From Rhodobacter sp. TJ_12 (GTDB taxonomy: Bacteria; Pseudomonadota; Alphaproteobacteria; Rhodobacterales; Rhodobacteraceae), in contig NZ_NRRD01000012.1 in the NCBI RefSeq assembly GCF_020023995.1, positions 35,619 through 99,618 of the forward strand: a stretch of DNA of 64,000 bases, read 5' to 3'. Positions 49,501 to 57,856 of the stretch are shown here, one piece after another (within the stretch, counting starts at the first letter, position 1; every line of letters begins with the position of its first letter). Made by a program: the position numbers and the translations under genes. The notes below the pieces were generated by a model. The model saw only the letters and a program-made list of their open reading frames with translations. It was not told where the DNA came from and did not search any database.

Positions 49501-49581
49501 TTGCAGGCGGCTAGGTTGCAAAAGTTGGATATCAAGGTTTTTGGTGGTGACGAGCCGGTGATCCTTGAGAACGTCGGTTGA
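43543..49581 (+). CDS. druE: DruE-like giant DEAH helicase with DUF1998-type zinc region
   Basis: A 2012-aa superfamily 2 helicase. Motif I is GTGSGKT (124-130), DEAH box 253-256, motif III TSAT (289-292), and motif VI QRVGRAGR (1065-1072). A long insertion lies between the two RecA-like lobes (about 300-900), including a possible cysteine cluster (CVDPACPH, CRCGAPVFEVVACGGCG). Downstream are CGTCHAFG...CPDCGS near 1346 and the DUF1998-like cysteine set CPEECAHGCPSC (1602-1613), then about 400 further residues of unknown fold. Size, domains and the preceding DruH-like gene fit DruE; DISARM DrmA/DrmB, where helicase and DUF1998 are separate proteins, fits less well. An ATGA overlap couples it to druH. 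Confidence 0.75.
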   Translation: MTLTNSNLDHALSRMARRSASAVVARARMSNTALNSVLLRRLAMAPGHPEALLAAPVFEAAKAWKPGDKTLGELSGTLLEPQLVEALSAGQKYLLPKERPPYFHQLEAWRAALEAQKSVLVTSGTGSGKTECFLIPLLNDILKRVRVGAGVQAILLYPLNALIESQRERLSDWAEGLGGRVKFALYNGDTPETAFKAGHPSTRVELKNRKDIRENPPDILVTNITMLEYLLLRAQDRAILEASQGALRWIVLDEAHSYVGSQAAEMALLLRRVRAAFGVAPEDVRLMATSATIGGEENALEKLTDFTAALAGVGRDRVAVIEGVEEDPQLPMPGPDGPLDPAALAAMTPSELWSALSPHPRIQALHRALNAGPCSLIQIAGVLFADPGRTEAAQQVLDAVARAEGNGRALLAWRAHLFHRAQGGVYACVDPACPHRDAELIAPESGWSFGAVYTAPRPLCRCGAPVFEVVACGGCGAMHLQARLISGAQARLETPDPVEGDDFALDAEPEEDAAEGASSMVLLAGPQGKGRCVHLEKTTGLIFDNAPPEGTMSWPVTLVEEPATRACCDQADEARLQEMRFGPAFFMGNALPQALEDLAAPEDRSGLPSGGRRAISFSDSRQGVARLAAKLQQEAERSLTRAFLYHAVQEGGAAADPHQLAELDAKIAKLKAVDAEMFAREIADAEGKRAEMTGDAGAVVRWADLVARFAAHHELCNFAGEVWRRRKLGGRMGDNSADLAQMFLLRELFRRPKVQNNPETMGLVQLVFPELDAAALNDPVPGALACAGVDAAGWLGLARAAIDFVFRDNLASHIPEWMVPIVSPRFGKLNMIAAPELRFEDRPNNTRGWPGPVWKSRPMRLQSMVYNLIAGDPANPQHQDLAGEVLEKLWNLLKRTVLVSAGPGVYQLDFAKAAVTRLDAAWLCPVTRRPFGYSVAGRSPFDCKRKMDKVIFPRLPVARAVGVTTDERLALSHWCETDPEVAELRRRGLWSDMTDRVAAYPAFLRAQEHSAQIERPVLKTYEDRFNAGEINLLNCSTTMEMGVDLAAVQLVVNANVPPALSNYRQRVGRAGRRREPWAFGLTFCRDLPLDRQAFLKPAAFLTRKIAAPKVWFDSAPLVQRHVNAALIGRWLAEDGGMKIKANTGSFLGLPGSIENATPTEAPVDQFLRALAGEWGRGAALAAALRDLVRGTALEAVTPATLVAQTAAAMERLTVSWRQEYAALLDRSLGADEDTAKAFEFRARRMAGEFLLGDLARRGFTPAYGFATDVVSFDPLVSGRSDVDTEISFNARGGASRELHQAIREYAPGSEVVIDGLVYQSEGVRPAWGGEQDSSKLEDFQEMWDCGTCHAFGVSALGRPETCPDCGSIAITARKILRPAGFLTAKAPHTGYETLVFSPYVAPRVSAQGGDWVALPDPAAGRYRHDAAGLVVTRSSGRLGGGFAICLECGRAAPMEEDVQGVAAPLPESIGRHFPLARSRSTRLTSDGHCPGGYTLPNRLQKHVHLAQTSHTDVFELQLPPPATEAQALALAAALREVLCARLGVEIPEIGLTSGPSVGADATRQVSAWLIDRAAGGAGLVARLQEVDLFSSVLAEAEQRLACPEECAHGCPSCILQPDLSLRDIRLDRRGARRLAEALVLRLQIPEALRVFGPQTRSLGGALVPAIDRLRRGGTLAKVVFCLHGMPDTWDFQGWPMRASLAMLASAGIAVELRLPSGALTHAGFDLSIKLALHRIAQHVRISAVETAPHLGGLPVVSMLADAAGGWRGVAVQAAEEAQTNECWAMGGQGTVLIGPMEPPALLSSLSIEKLFEFGTGNGRVLTPEGDLDGPVAGFGRRFWNWIGKTALLEVSAMKTVGVTEVSYSDRYLLTPITLSLLAETIKAMPGLGTTTVHIDLAPNGDRRSLRDFPKIFESYDDDLTRQQTLAALLPKARLRMAARKSDLPHRRELAFALGDGRRYRLLFDQGFGGMRAEGRDLRHDFRAPPELQAARLQKLDIKVFGGDEPVILENVG

Positions 49582-49644
49582 CGGTAAGGTTGGAGATAGA
49601 GTGGATCGCTTCGATGCATCAGATGAGTGGTAAGGCAGCATGAG

Positions 49645-50253
49645 ATGAGCAAGGGCAAAGATTACAAGATGTCCTTCTCGACGGGCGGGCTGTTCCTCAA
49701 CGAAAGCCTCGAAATCACGCGGCTTTACGCAGAAAGCGGGAGTTGGGACGAGGCCATTCTGCGCGCGCGGAGGGAAGGCGCGACCACCTTGCCGAAGGCT
49801 GCATCAAACCAACGCACAGTCCGCGAAATCACTAACAGATTGCGAATGCTTTCAGAGGATGAGCGTGACTTCCTGATCGAGACCGCAAATCGGGCCGATC
49901 AACAGGCGCTGCTTTGGCTCGCAACCTGCCGCGCCTACCGTTTCATGCGCGAATTCGCGCTTGAGGTCTTGCGGGAGCGCTATCTGTCGTACCAGTTGGA
50001 CCTTCCCCGAGAGAGCTTCGATCAGCTTTTCGAGGCCAAGGCTGAATGGCACGAAGATCTGGCCGCGATCAAGGTAAGCACGCGCGCGAAATTGCAGCAG
50101 GTCGCATTCAGGATCATGCGCGAGGCTGGTATTCTTTCCGATACGAACCGCATCCAGACCGCGATCCTCTCGGGCCGCCTGAAGGCAATGATAACAGACC
50201 AGAACCCGTCCGAACTCGCACTGTTCCCGGGCATCCCGTTCAATGGAGGTTGA
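49645..50253 (+). CDS. brxA: BREX protein BrxA (DUF1819)
   Basis: A 202-aa small helical protein. The N-terminal YKMSFSTGGLFLNESLEI block is characteristic of BrxA, which opens type I BREX operons; BrxA binds DNA and is needed for defence in some systems but not all. Start ATG 49645 is chosen since AAGG lies 9 bases upstream and the family sequence starts there; ATG 49627 would add six residues. It begins 63 bp after druE and overlaps brxB. Confidence 0.92.
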   Translation: MSKGKDYKMSFSTGGLFLNESLEITRLYAESGSWDEAILRARREGATTLPKAASNQRTVREITNRLRMLSEDERDFLIETANRADQQALLWLATCRAYRFMREFALEVLRERYLSYQLDLPRESFDQLFEAKAEWHEDLAAIKVSTRAKLQQVAFRIMREAGILSDTNRIQTAILSGRLKAMITDQNPSELALFPGIPFNGG

Positions 50254-50254
50254 T

Positions 50255-50857
50255 GTGAAACCTGACATGAACCGCAGGGAGCGGGCCGATCACCTGTACA
50301 AGGTCGTCACCAGTGACCGTTTCCTGACGAAACAGGGTCTAGGTAACGAGGTACCTTTCTTCATCTGCCCCTATCCGGCCCGCGACGGGTTAAGCATGCA
50401 CGATGATCGCCGCGATCTGATCGAGAGGATTTCGCACGCTGGCGTCAAGGTCCTGGACCTAAGCCTCTACGATCTGTCACTCGCGATCCTAAAGGAACGG
50501 GACATTCTCCAACAGATCCTCGAGGTCGAAGCCGACAGCGAGAAGGCTGAGATCAAGGAATTGCTGCAAGGTGTTCTCGATCCGGAGGCGCATCTGATCC
50601 CGAAGATCGGCGAGGCCATTGTCGCGACCGATCATGATGTGATCTTCCTGTCCGGCGTCGGCGAGGTCTACCCATATATCCGGTCGCACAATGTCTTGAA
50701 CAATCTTCAGAGCACCGCGAAGGATGCGCCGACCGTGTTATTTTTTCCCGGCAACTATACCCACGCTTTGGCAACAGGTGCGTCGCTCGACCTGTTCGGC
50801 GAGCTGCATGACGACAAATATTATCGCGCCTTCAACATTCTGAATTACGAGGTCTGA
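50255..50857 (+). CDS. brxB: BREX protein BrxB (DUF1788)
   Basis: A 200-aa DUF1788 protein of type I BREX. Recognisable stretches are RADHLYKVVTSDRFL, GLGNEVPFFICPY and the C-terminal TVLFFPGNYTHA. Biochemical role is not well defined; it is required for BREX function in tested systems. GTG 50255 is preferred as start because GGAGG at 50245-50249 sits 5 bases upstream; ATG 50243 overlaps that site and ATG 50267 is the other choice. It lies immediately after brxA and 4 bp before brxC. Confidence 0.92.
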   Translation: MKPDMNRRERADHLYKVVTSDRFLTKQGLGNEVPFFICPYPARDGLSMHDDRRDLIERISHAGVKVLDLSLYDLSLAILKERDILQQILEVEADSEKAEIKELLQGVLDPEAHLIPKIGEAIVATDHDVIFLSGVGEVYPYIRSHNVLNNLQSTAKDAPTVLFFPGNYTHALATGASLDLFGELHDDKYYRAFNILNYEV

Positions 50858-50861
50858 CCTG

Positions 50862-53800
50862 ATGGCCCTGCTGCTAAAGGATATTTTCGAAAAGCCGATC
50901 GACCGCGCGATCGACGGGGTGATCAAGGCCGATGACGAGGCCAGCCTTCGGGTCGAACTGGACGAATATGTCATCACCGGCGAAATCGGCCAGCGGCTGG
51001 AACAGTTCCTCGACGCCTACAACAACTACGATACTTCGAACGGGGTCTGGATTTCGGGATTCTTCGGCTCGGGCAAGTCGCACCTGTTGAAGATGCTCGC
51101 GCTGCTGCTGGAGAACCGCGATGTTGACGGACGCACGGCGTACGAGATCTTTGCCGAGAAACTCAAGGGCGAACCGATGCTGGCCGGTGCGCTGAACAAG
51201 GCTGTCTCGATCCCCTCAAAATCGATCCTGTTCAATATCGATCAGAAGGCCGATGTCATCTCGAAGACGGATGTCGACGCGCTTCTGTCGGTCTTTCAGA
51301 AGGTCTTCGACGAAGCCTGCGGCTTCTACGGCAAGCAGGCCCATATCGCGCAATTCGAGCGCGACCTGCAAGGACGCGGTCAACTGGAGGAGTTCAAGGA
51401 CGTCTTCAAGGCAGCCTCTGGCAAGGATTGGGAGCGTGGTCGCGAACAGGCGCTGCTTGAGGGCAAGGCCATCGCGGCTGCCTTTGCTGCGGCGACGGGT
51501 GGCGATGCAGCAGCTGCCAAGGACATTCTGAGCCAGTATCGCAAGGACACCCGAGTCTCGATCGAGGACTTCGCGACCACGGTGAAGACCTGGCTCGAAG
51601 GGCAGCCGAAAGGCTTCCGGCTGAATTTCTTCGTTGACGAGGTCGGCCAATATATCGCCGACAACGTCAAGCTGATGACCAACCTGCAAACCATCGCTGA
51701 GAGCCTGAACACCAAATGCAAAGGCCAGGCATGGATCATCGTTACCGCGCAGCAGGACATGGCATCGGTAATCGGTGACATGACCCAGCAGCAGGAGAAT
51801 GACTTTTCCAAGATTCAGGCGCGTTTCGCAAACCGGATGCCGCTGAATTCGGCGGACGTAGCCGAAGTCATCCAGCGACGTCTGCTGGCGAAAACGGAAG
51901 AAGGCCGCGCGATGCTTGGCAATTTGCATGATCGGGAGGAGAACAACCTTAAGACCCTGTTCGATTTCGCAGATGGCTCGATCAAGTTGAAAAACTATCG
52001 TGACCGCGACCAGTTTATCGCTAGTTACCCCTTCCCGCCCTACCAGTATGACCTGTTCCAGATGGCGATCACGTCGCTGTCGCAGCACAACGCGTTTGAG
52101 GGCAAGCATAGCTCTGTGGGCGAACGTTCGATGCTTGGGGTGTTTCAGGAAGTCTCGAAGAAGCTGAAGGATCAGGAGGTCGGCGGTCTTGCCACCTTCG
52201 ATCTGATGTTTGAAGGCATCCGCACCGCGCTGAAATCCGCAGTCCAGCAGAGCATCCAGATCGCAGAGAAAAACCTCGACGATCCCTTCGCCGTGCGGGT
52301 CTTGAAGGCGCTGTTCCTTGTCAAATATGTGAAGGAATTCAAGCCATCCGTGCGTAATATCAGTATCCTGCTGCTGTCGCATTTTGACGCCGACCAGACG
52401 AAGCAGCGTCGCCAGATTGAGGAAGCGCTATCGACGCTGGAACGCAATACGTTGATTCAGCGCAACGGCGAGATCTACGAGTTCCTCACCAACGAGGAAA
52501 AGGATGTCGAGGACGAGATCAAGAGCTTAAAAATTGATCCTGCCGAACTGTCAGACGAGCTGAGCTCACTCGCCTTCGGCGCCATCCTGCGACAGCGTAA
52601 GGTCAAACATCTAGGCACCAGCTGCGAGTATCCCTTCACAGCTAAGCTTGATGACCACGCGCATGGCCGCGAATATGAACTGGCGATCAACCTGATTTCT
52701 CCCCTCAACGTCGATGCAGATGAGTTCAGTGCCGTGCGTATGGCAACCATGGCACGCGAAGAACTGGCGATTGCCACCGGTGGCAACACTGCCTTCTACC
52801 GGGATCTGCTCCTCTACAAGCAAACCAAAAAATTCTTGCAGCAATCACGTACCGGATCGCCACAGCCGGGCCGTGATCGAATTTTATCCGAAAAGGGTGA
52901 GCAAAATTCCCGGCGTCTCAAGGATCTTGAAATGCGCCTGCGCAAGCTGATCAGCGAGGCGCGGCTGTTCGTGCAAGGTGATGAGTTGGAAATCGGCGGC
53001 GAAGACCCACAGGAGCGCATCATCAAGGCCTTCCAGCCTCTTGTCGATCGCGTTTACAAGAACCTATCTATGCTGCGCGGGGTAAGTTATTCTGAGGCCG
53101 ACATTCCGAAAGCGGTGCAGGGCGACAGCGGTCTGTTCGGCACGGAGGGCGCAGGCCTTGGAGAGGCCGAACTCGAGGTTCTCAACATTATCAATGCTCA
53201 GGCCCGAAACGGCATGAAGGTGACGGTCAAGTATTTGACCGAACGCTTGACCTCAAAGCCCTATGGCTGGCCCGCCACGGCAGCACTCTGCATTACCGGT
53301 GCGCTTGTGGCAAAAGGCAAGATCGAGGCGCGGATGGACAGCGCGCTGCTTGAAGGCCTGCCGCTCGCCAAGGCGCTGAACAACAGCCAAGCTATCGCCA
53401 ATATCCTGTTGACGCCTCAGCTGGAATTTACCGCAAGTCAGATCCGCAAGGCCAAGGATCTTTATCAAGAACTGTTTTCGCAGCCCGCTGCGGGCACCGA
53501 TGCCCGTAGCCTTGGCACCGAATGGGCGGCGAGCATCGACGCATTGGAAGCCGAGGTAGACAGCCTCACCCGGCAAGCCCATGCCTATCCCTTCGTCGCA
53601 CGACTTGCGTCCTTCCAGACCCTTCTGCGGTCGATGAAAGGCAAGCCGGCCAACTGGTATATCTCCGATGTCCCCGCGCATGAGGATGACCTGCTCGACG
53701 CGAAGGAAGATCTGCTCGACAAGATCCGCAGCTTTATGGGGGGCACACAGCGCGGCATCTATGACGAGGCACGCGACACTCTTATGCGCGACGGTGCCAA

Positions 53801-54389
53801 TATCGACTATGTCGACCCCGATGCCCTGCGCCGTCTGCGCGGGGTGCTCGATGACCCCGACTGTTTCAAGGGCACGGCGATCCAGGATCTTAAAACGAGC
53901 CTCTATCAGCTCAAGGACAAGGTCGATCTCAAGGTCATCGCCGAGCGCAAGGCCGTGTTGGCCGAACTCGACAGCGTCACAGAAACCATCGCGCAGTTGC
54001 CGGAATTCCAAGGGCTGGAAGCAGACCAAAAGGCGCAAATCAGCGCGCGGATCGACCGGCATCGGGCGGGGCTCGACACCGTCACCCTGATCCCATCGCT
54101 GCGGGACAAGGCCCATACTGCCCGCGCGCAGCTTTTGCCGGAACTGGTGACCGAGGTCAGCCGTCTGGCCCAGCCCAAACCGCAACCGGCTTCCGCGATA
54201 CCGCGTGGCGATTTCGATGAACCGGCCGCGCCGCCCATCCAGCCGCCCGCGACCGTCGTAGCGTCAACCCTCAAGGTCAATAAACCCAAGCCGATCCTGT
54301 CGGATGAGGCCGATGTCGACCAGTACCTAACCGAATTGAAGAAGACCCTGCTGGCCGAGATCCAGGCAGGCAAGAAAGTGATCGTCTGA
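50862..54389 (+). CDS. brxC: BREX ATPase BrxC (PglY-like)
   Basis: A 1175-aa P-loop ATPase of the BREX core. The family start (LLKDIFEKPIDRAIDGVIKA) is followed by Walker A GFFGSGKS (GSGKS at 69-73). The segment RLNFFVDEVGQYI (around 250-262) looks like the Walker B region, and AWIIVTAQQDM follows as a likely sensor strand. The C-terminal half is largely helical and may be partly coiled. A hand count for 52501-52560 gives 29 of 60 G+C, noticeably lower than the dru genes. Its TGA overlaps the pglX start by one base. Confidence 0.95.
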   Translation: MALLLKDIFEKPIDRAIDGVIKADDEASLRVELDEYVITGEIGQRLEQFLDAYNNYDTSNGVWISGFFGSGKSHLLKMLALLLENRDVDGRTAYEIFAEKLKGEPMLAGALNKAVSIPSKSILFNIDQKADVISKTDVDALLSVFQKVFDEACGFYGKQAHIAQFERDLQGRGQLEEFKDVFKAASGKDWERGREQALLEGKAIAAAFAAATGGDAAAAKDILSQYRKDTRVSIEDFATTVKTWLEGQPKGFRLNFFVDEVGQYIADNVKLMTNLQTIAESLNTKCKGQAWIIVTAQQDMASVIGDMTQQQENDFSKIQARFANRMPLNSADVAEVIQRRLLAKTEEGRAMLGNLHDREENNLKTLFDFADGSIKLKNYRDRDQFIASYPFPPYQYDLFQMAITSLSQHNAFEGKHSSVGERSMLGVFQEVSKKLKDQEVGGLATFDLMFEGIRTALKSAVQQSIQIAEKNLDDPFAVRVLKALFLVKYVKEFKPSVRNISILLLSHFDADQTKQRRQIEEALSTLERNTLIQRNGEIYEFLTNEEKDVEDEIKSLKIDPAELSDELSSLAFGAILRQRKVKHLGTSCEYPFTAKLDDHAHGREYELAINLISPLNVDADEFSAVRMATMAREELAIATGGNTAFYRDLLLYKQTKKFLQQSRTGSPQPGRDRILSEKGEQNSRRLKDLEMRLRKLISEARLFVQGDELEIGGEDPQERIIKAFQPLVDRVYKNLSMLRGVSYSEADIPKAVQGDSGLFGTEGAGLGEAELEVLNIINAQARNGMKVTVKYLTERLTSKPYGWPATAALCITGALVAKGKIEARMDSALLEGLPLAKALNNSQAIANILLTPQLEFTASQIRKAKDLYQELFSQPAAGTDARSLGTEWAASIDALEAEVDSLTRQAHAYPFVARLASFQTLLRSMKGKPANWYISDVPAHEDDLLDAKEDLLDKIRSFMGGTQRGIYDEARDTLMRDGANIDYVDPDALRRLRGVLDDPDCFKGTAIQDLKTSLYQLKDKVDLKVIAERKAVLAELDSVTETIAQLPEFQGLEADQKAQISARIDRHRAGLDTVTLIPSLRDKAHTARAQLLPELVTEVSRLAQPKPQPASAIPRGDFDEPAAPPIQPPATVVASTLKVNKPKPILSDEADVDQYLTELKKTLLAEIQAGKKVIV

Positions 54390-57300
54390 TGGATACCAAC
54401 GCGCTCAAGAAATTCGCAGCATCCGCGCGCACGCTGCTGATTGATCAGGTCAGCGCCAAGCTTGACCTCGTCTTGGCCGAGGGCGCATCTGCGCGGCGTG
54501 AACACCCCAAAGCGGTCAAGGACCTCGAAAACGCCATTGCGCGCGACAGCCGCAAACAGGTCATCGAACAGGTCGCCTACACCTGGTTCAACCGCTTCAC
54601 CGCGCTGCGCTTCATGGATGCGAACGGCTACACCCAAGTGCGCGTGGTCTCGCCTGCTGAGGGTGCGACGCGGCCCGAGATCCTGTCCGAGGCCGTCGCT
54701 GGCAACCTGCCCGACGGTGCGCCCACCGAGATCGCCGCCCTTCTCGATGGCCGCACGCCCAGCCATGATCCACAATCCGAGGCCTATCGCCTGCTGCTCG
54801 TCCATGCCTGCAACACCTGGCACAAACCCATGCCCTTCCTCTTCGAGGAGCTGGACGACTACACCGAACTGCTGATGCCCGAGGATCTGCTGTCGCAGAC
54901 CTCCATCCTCGCCCGCCTGCGCGAGGTCATGACCGAGGACGCCTGCCGCGATGTCGAGATCATCGGCTGGCTCTACCAGTTCTATATCTCGGAGAAGAAG
55001 GACCAGGTCTTCGCGGGCCTCAAGAAGAACGTCAAGATCACCGCCGAGAACATCCCCGCCGCGACGCAGCTCTTCACTCCGCACTGGATCGTCCGCTACC
55101 TGGTGGAGAACTCGCTGGGGCGGCTCTGGCTGCTGAACCGCCCGGACAGCCGTCTGGCCGAACGGATGGACTATTACATCGCGCCCGAAGAGCCCGAGAC
55201 GGATTTCCTGAAGATCACCCGCCCCGAAGAGATCCGCATCTGCGATCCGGCGGCGGGCTCGGGGCACATGCTGACCTATGCCTTCGACCTGCTCCACGCC
55301 ATCTACGAGGAAGAGGGCTATGACGCGACCGAGATCCCCGCGCTGATCCTGACGCACAACCTGACCGGGGTGGAGATCGACGACCGCGCAGGCGCCCTGG
55401 CGGCCTTTGCGCTGATGATGAAGGCAGCGGCAAAGCTCGGGCGGCGGCGGTTCTTGCGCATGGAAGCGAAACCCGACATTTGCGTCTTGCAGGATGTGAG
55501 CTTTACCCCTGCCGAGATGCAGGACGTGGCCGCCGTGGTGGGCAAGGATCTGTTCACCGATGAGTTGCGCGAAACCCTGGGCCAGTTCGAGCAAGCCAAG
55601 AACTTCGGCTCGCTGATCGTGCCGAAACTGCGCGATCCGGCAGAGACCCTGCGCGTGGTCGAGGCGCGGGATTTCGGCGCTGACCTGCTGCTGAAGGACG
55701 TGCAGGCGCGCGTCGTGGCCGTGCTGCGCATGGCCGAGGCGCTGTCACCGAAGTATCACGTGGTGGTGACCAACCCGCCGTATATGACCCGCTCGAATAT
55801 GAATAAGGGACTAAAATCGTGGGTGGAAAAGAACCACGTCACCGGGAAGCACGATCTCTTCGCAGCGTTTATGCAACGGTGTATTCCTCTTGCATCTCGC
55901 AGGTCTTTCATCGGAATGGTAACCATCCAGAACTGGATGTTCCTGTCGTCTTTTGAGGCATTGCGCTCTGCGATATTGGACGAGTGCTATTTCGGAAATT
56001 TGGTCCAGATTGGGTATAACAGCTTCCCTGAGCTAAACTCAAAAGTCGTTCAGGCCTCGGCGTTTGTGCTTGGCGCAGCTCGCGACGATAGAACCGGCGA
56101 ATTTGTAAACCTCAATGACGCGCCTCAGTCTGCGGACAAGCACAGAGTCTTCCGAGAAAAATTGGCTGCCAACGAACACTACTTGGCCAACTCCGCAACC
56201 TTCAAACGCTTGCCGGGCGAACCCATCGCATATTGGGTGTCTGACAAAATCGCTGAACTATTCAAAGGCCAGTCCTCCGATGATGTCGTAGATTTGCGTG
56301 AAGGTATCCATACCGGTGATAATGACCGTTTCTTGCGAATTTGGTTTGAGTCCAGCGCCGAAAAATTCGTTTTGGGAGCAACTTCAGATCAAGACGTTGA
56401 CGAGCGTGGGAAATGGGTCCCTTACAACAAGGGTGGTTCCTATAGAAAATGGTATGGTAACAACGACCTTGTTATAGCTTGGGACTCCTTTAGCCGTCAC
56501 GCAATGGAAAAACTGTCAGGTCACGTCCGACCGAGTAAAGGCTTGTATTTCAAAGAGGGTGGAACCTGGAGCGCACTAACCAGCGGCTATTTTGGAATTC
56601 GATACTATCCGACTGGACATCTGTTCGACAGCAAAGGCCAGGTGGCAGTGGGAGAGAAATTCCTACCAATTATTGGCCAGTTCAACACCAAGCTTTTTCA
56701 GAGTTTGGCCAAGACGATCATGCCGACACTCGACTACAAATGTGGCGACGTCAAAAAGCTTCCTTTTCTCCCAGAAGCGGGTGCAATAACCACTTCGGCA
56801 AGTAGAGCAATCGCGATTACCCGCTCCGACTGGGACGCCTACGAAACCTCCTGGGATTTCACCACGCTCCCGCTGCTCTCAGAGGGTCATCGTGGCGAGA
56901 CGCTGGCGGAGAGCTATGCCGCGCTGCGCGCCCATTGGCAGTCCATGACGGACGAGATGAAGGCCCTCGAGGAAGAGAACAACCGCATCTTCATCGACGC
57001 CTATGGTCTGCAAGACGAGCTGACCCCCGAGGTGCCGCTGGAAGAGATCACCCTCACCTGCAACCCCGCCTATCGCTATGGCGTGAAGAACTCCGAGGAG
57101 GACCGCGAAACCCGCCTGCGCGCCGACACCATGGCCGAGTTCCTCAGCTATGCCGTGGGCTGCATGTTCGGGCGCTACAGCCTCGACGCGCCGGGCCTGA
57201 TCCTCGCCAACCAGGGCGAGCGGCTGGAGGATTACCTCGCTCGCATCCCGGAACCGACCTTCATGCCGGATGCGGACAACGTGATCCCCGTGCTCGACGG

Positions 57301-57856
57301 CGACTGGTTCGCCGATGACATCACCGAACGCTTCCGCCTGTTCCTGCGCGTGACCTTCGGCGAGGCGCATTTCCGCGAGAACCTGCGCTACGTCGAAGAC
57401 GCCCTCGGCAAGGACATCCGCAAGTATTTCACCAAGGATTTCTACGCCGACCACGTGAAGCGGTACAAGAAGCGCCCGATCTACTGGATGTTCTCCAGCC
57501 CCAAGGGGACGTTCAACGCCCTGATCTACATGCACCGCTACCGCGCCGACACGGTGTCGGTGCTGCTCAACGACTACCTGCGCGAGTTCATCTCCAAGCT
57601 GGAAGGGGAGCGTACGCGGCTCGAAAAGCTCGCCGACGATCCAACGGCGACACAAGGCCAACGGACGAAGGCGCTAAAAGATGCGGCCACGGTGGCGAAA
57701 CAGATCGACGAGCTGAACGACTGGGAGCGCGAGGTGATCTTCCCATTGGCGCAGCAGAAAATCGAGATCGACCTCGATGACGGGGTGAAGGCAAATTATC
57801 CGAAGTTCGGCACCGCGCTGAAGAAGATCCCGGGGCTGGAGGCCAAGGATGAGTGA
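54389..57856 (+). CDS. pglX: BREX adenine-specific DNA methyltransferase PglX
   Basis: A 1155-aa N6-adenine methyltransferase that marks host DNA at a short non-palindromic site in type I BREX. AdoMet motif I is DPAAGSG (286-292) and catalytic motif IV is NPPY (462-465). Following the catalytic core, about residues 468-810 (roughly 55790-56820) is a target-recognition region whose base composition drops sharply: 26 of 60 G+C at 56281-56340 against 43 of 60 at 57181-57240. The C-terminal helical part returns to high GC. This suggests that the recognition domain was exchanged by recombination. It overlaps pglZ by 8 bp. Confidence 0.96.
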   Translation: MDTNALKKFAASARTLLIDQVSAKLDLVLAEGASARREHPKAVKDLENAIARDSRKQVIEQVAYTWFNRFTALRFMDANGYTQVRVVSPAEGATRPEILSEAVAGNLPDGAPTEIAALLDGRTPSHDPQSEAYRLLLVHACNTWHKPMPFLFEELDDYTELLMPEDLLSQTSILARLREVMTEDACRDVEIIGWLYQFYISEKKDQVFAGLKKNVKITAENIPAATQLFTPHWIVRYLVENSLGRLWLLNRPDSRLAERMDYYIAPEEPETDFLKITRPEEIRICDPAAGSGHMLTYAFDLLHAIYEEEGYDATEIPALILTHNLTGVEIDDRAGALAAFALMMKAAAKLGRRRFLRMEAKPDICVLQDVSFTPAEMQDVAAVVGKDLFTDELRETLGQFEQAKNFGSLIVPKLRDPAETLRVVEARDFGADLLLKDVQARVVAVLRMAEALSPKYHVVVTNPPYMTRSNMNKGLKSWVEKNHVTGKHDLFAAFMQRCIPLASRRSFIGMVTIQNWMFLSSFEALRSAILDECYFGNLVQIGYNSFPELNSKVVQASAFVLGAARDDRTGEFVNLNDAPQSADKHRVFREKLAANEHYLANSATFKRLPGEPIAYWVSDKIAELFKGQSSDDVVDLREGIHTGDNDRFLRIWFESSAEKFVLGATSDQDVDERGKWVPYNKGGSYRKWYGNNDLVIAWDSFSRHAMEKLSGHVRPSKGLYFKEGGTWSALTSGYFGIRYYPTGHLFDSKGQVAVGEKFLPIIGQFNTKLFQSLAKTIMPTLDYKCGDVKKLPFLPEAGAITTSASRAIAITRSDWDAYETSWDFTTLPLLSEGHRGETLAESYAALRAHWQSMTDEMKALEEENNRIFIDAYGLQDELTPEVPLEEITLTCNPAYRYGVKNSEEDRETRLRADTMAEFLSYAVGCMFGRYSLDAPGLILANQGERLEDYLARIPEPTFMPDADNVIPVLDGDWFADDITERFRLFLRVTFGEAHFRENLRYVEDALGKDIRKYFTKDFYADHVKRYKKRPIYWMFSSPKGTFNALIYMHRYRADTVSVLLNDYLREFISKLEGERTRLEKLADDPTATQGQRTKALKDAATVAKQIDELNDWEREVIFPLAQQKIEIDLDDGVKANYPKFGTALKKIPGLEAKDE

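Noticed and set aside
43543..49581. DISARM DrmA/DrmB instead of DruE
   Set aside because: Helicase motifs and the DUF1998-like cysteine region are in one 2012-aa protein preceded by a protein of about 1000 aa; DISARM has them in separate genes with a dedicated methyltransferase and DrmC.
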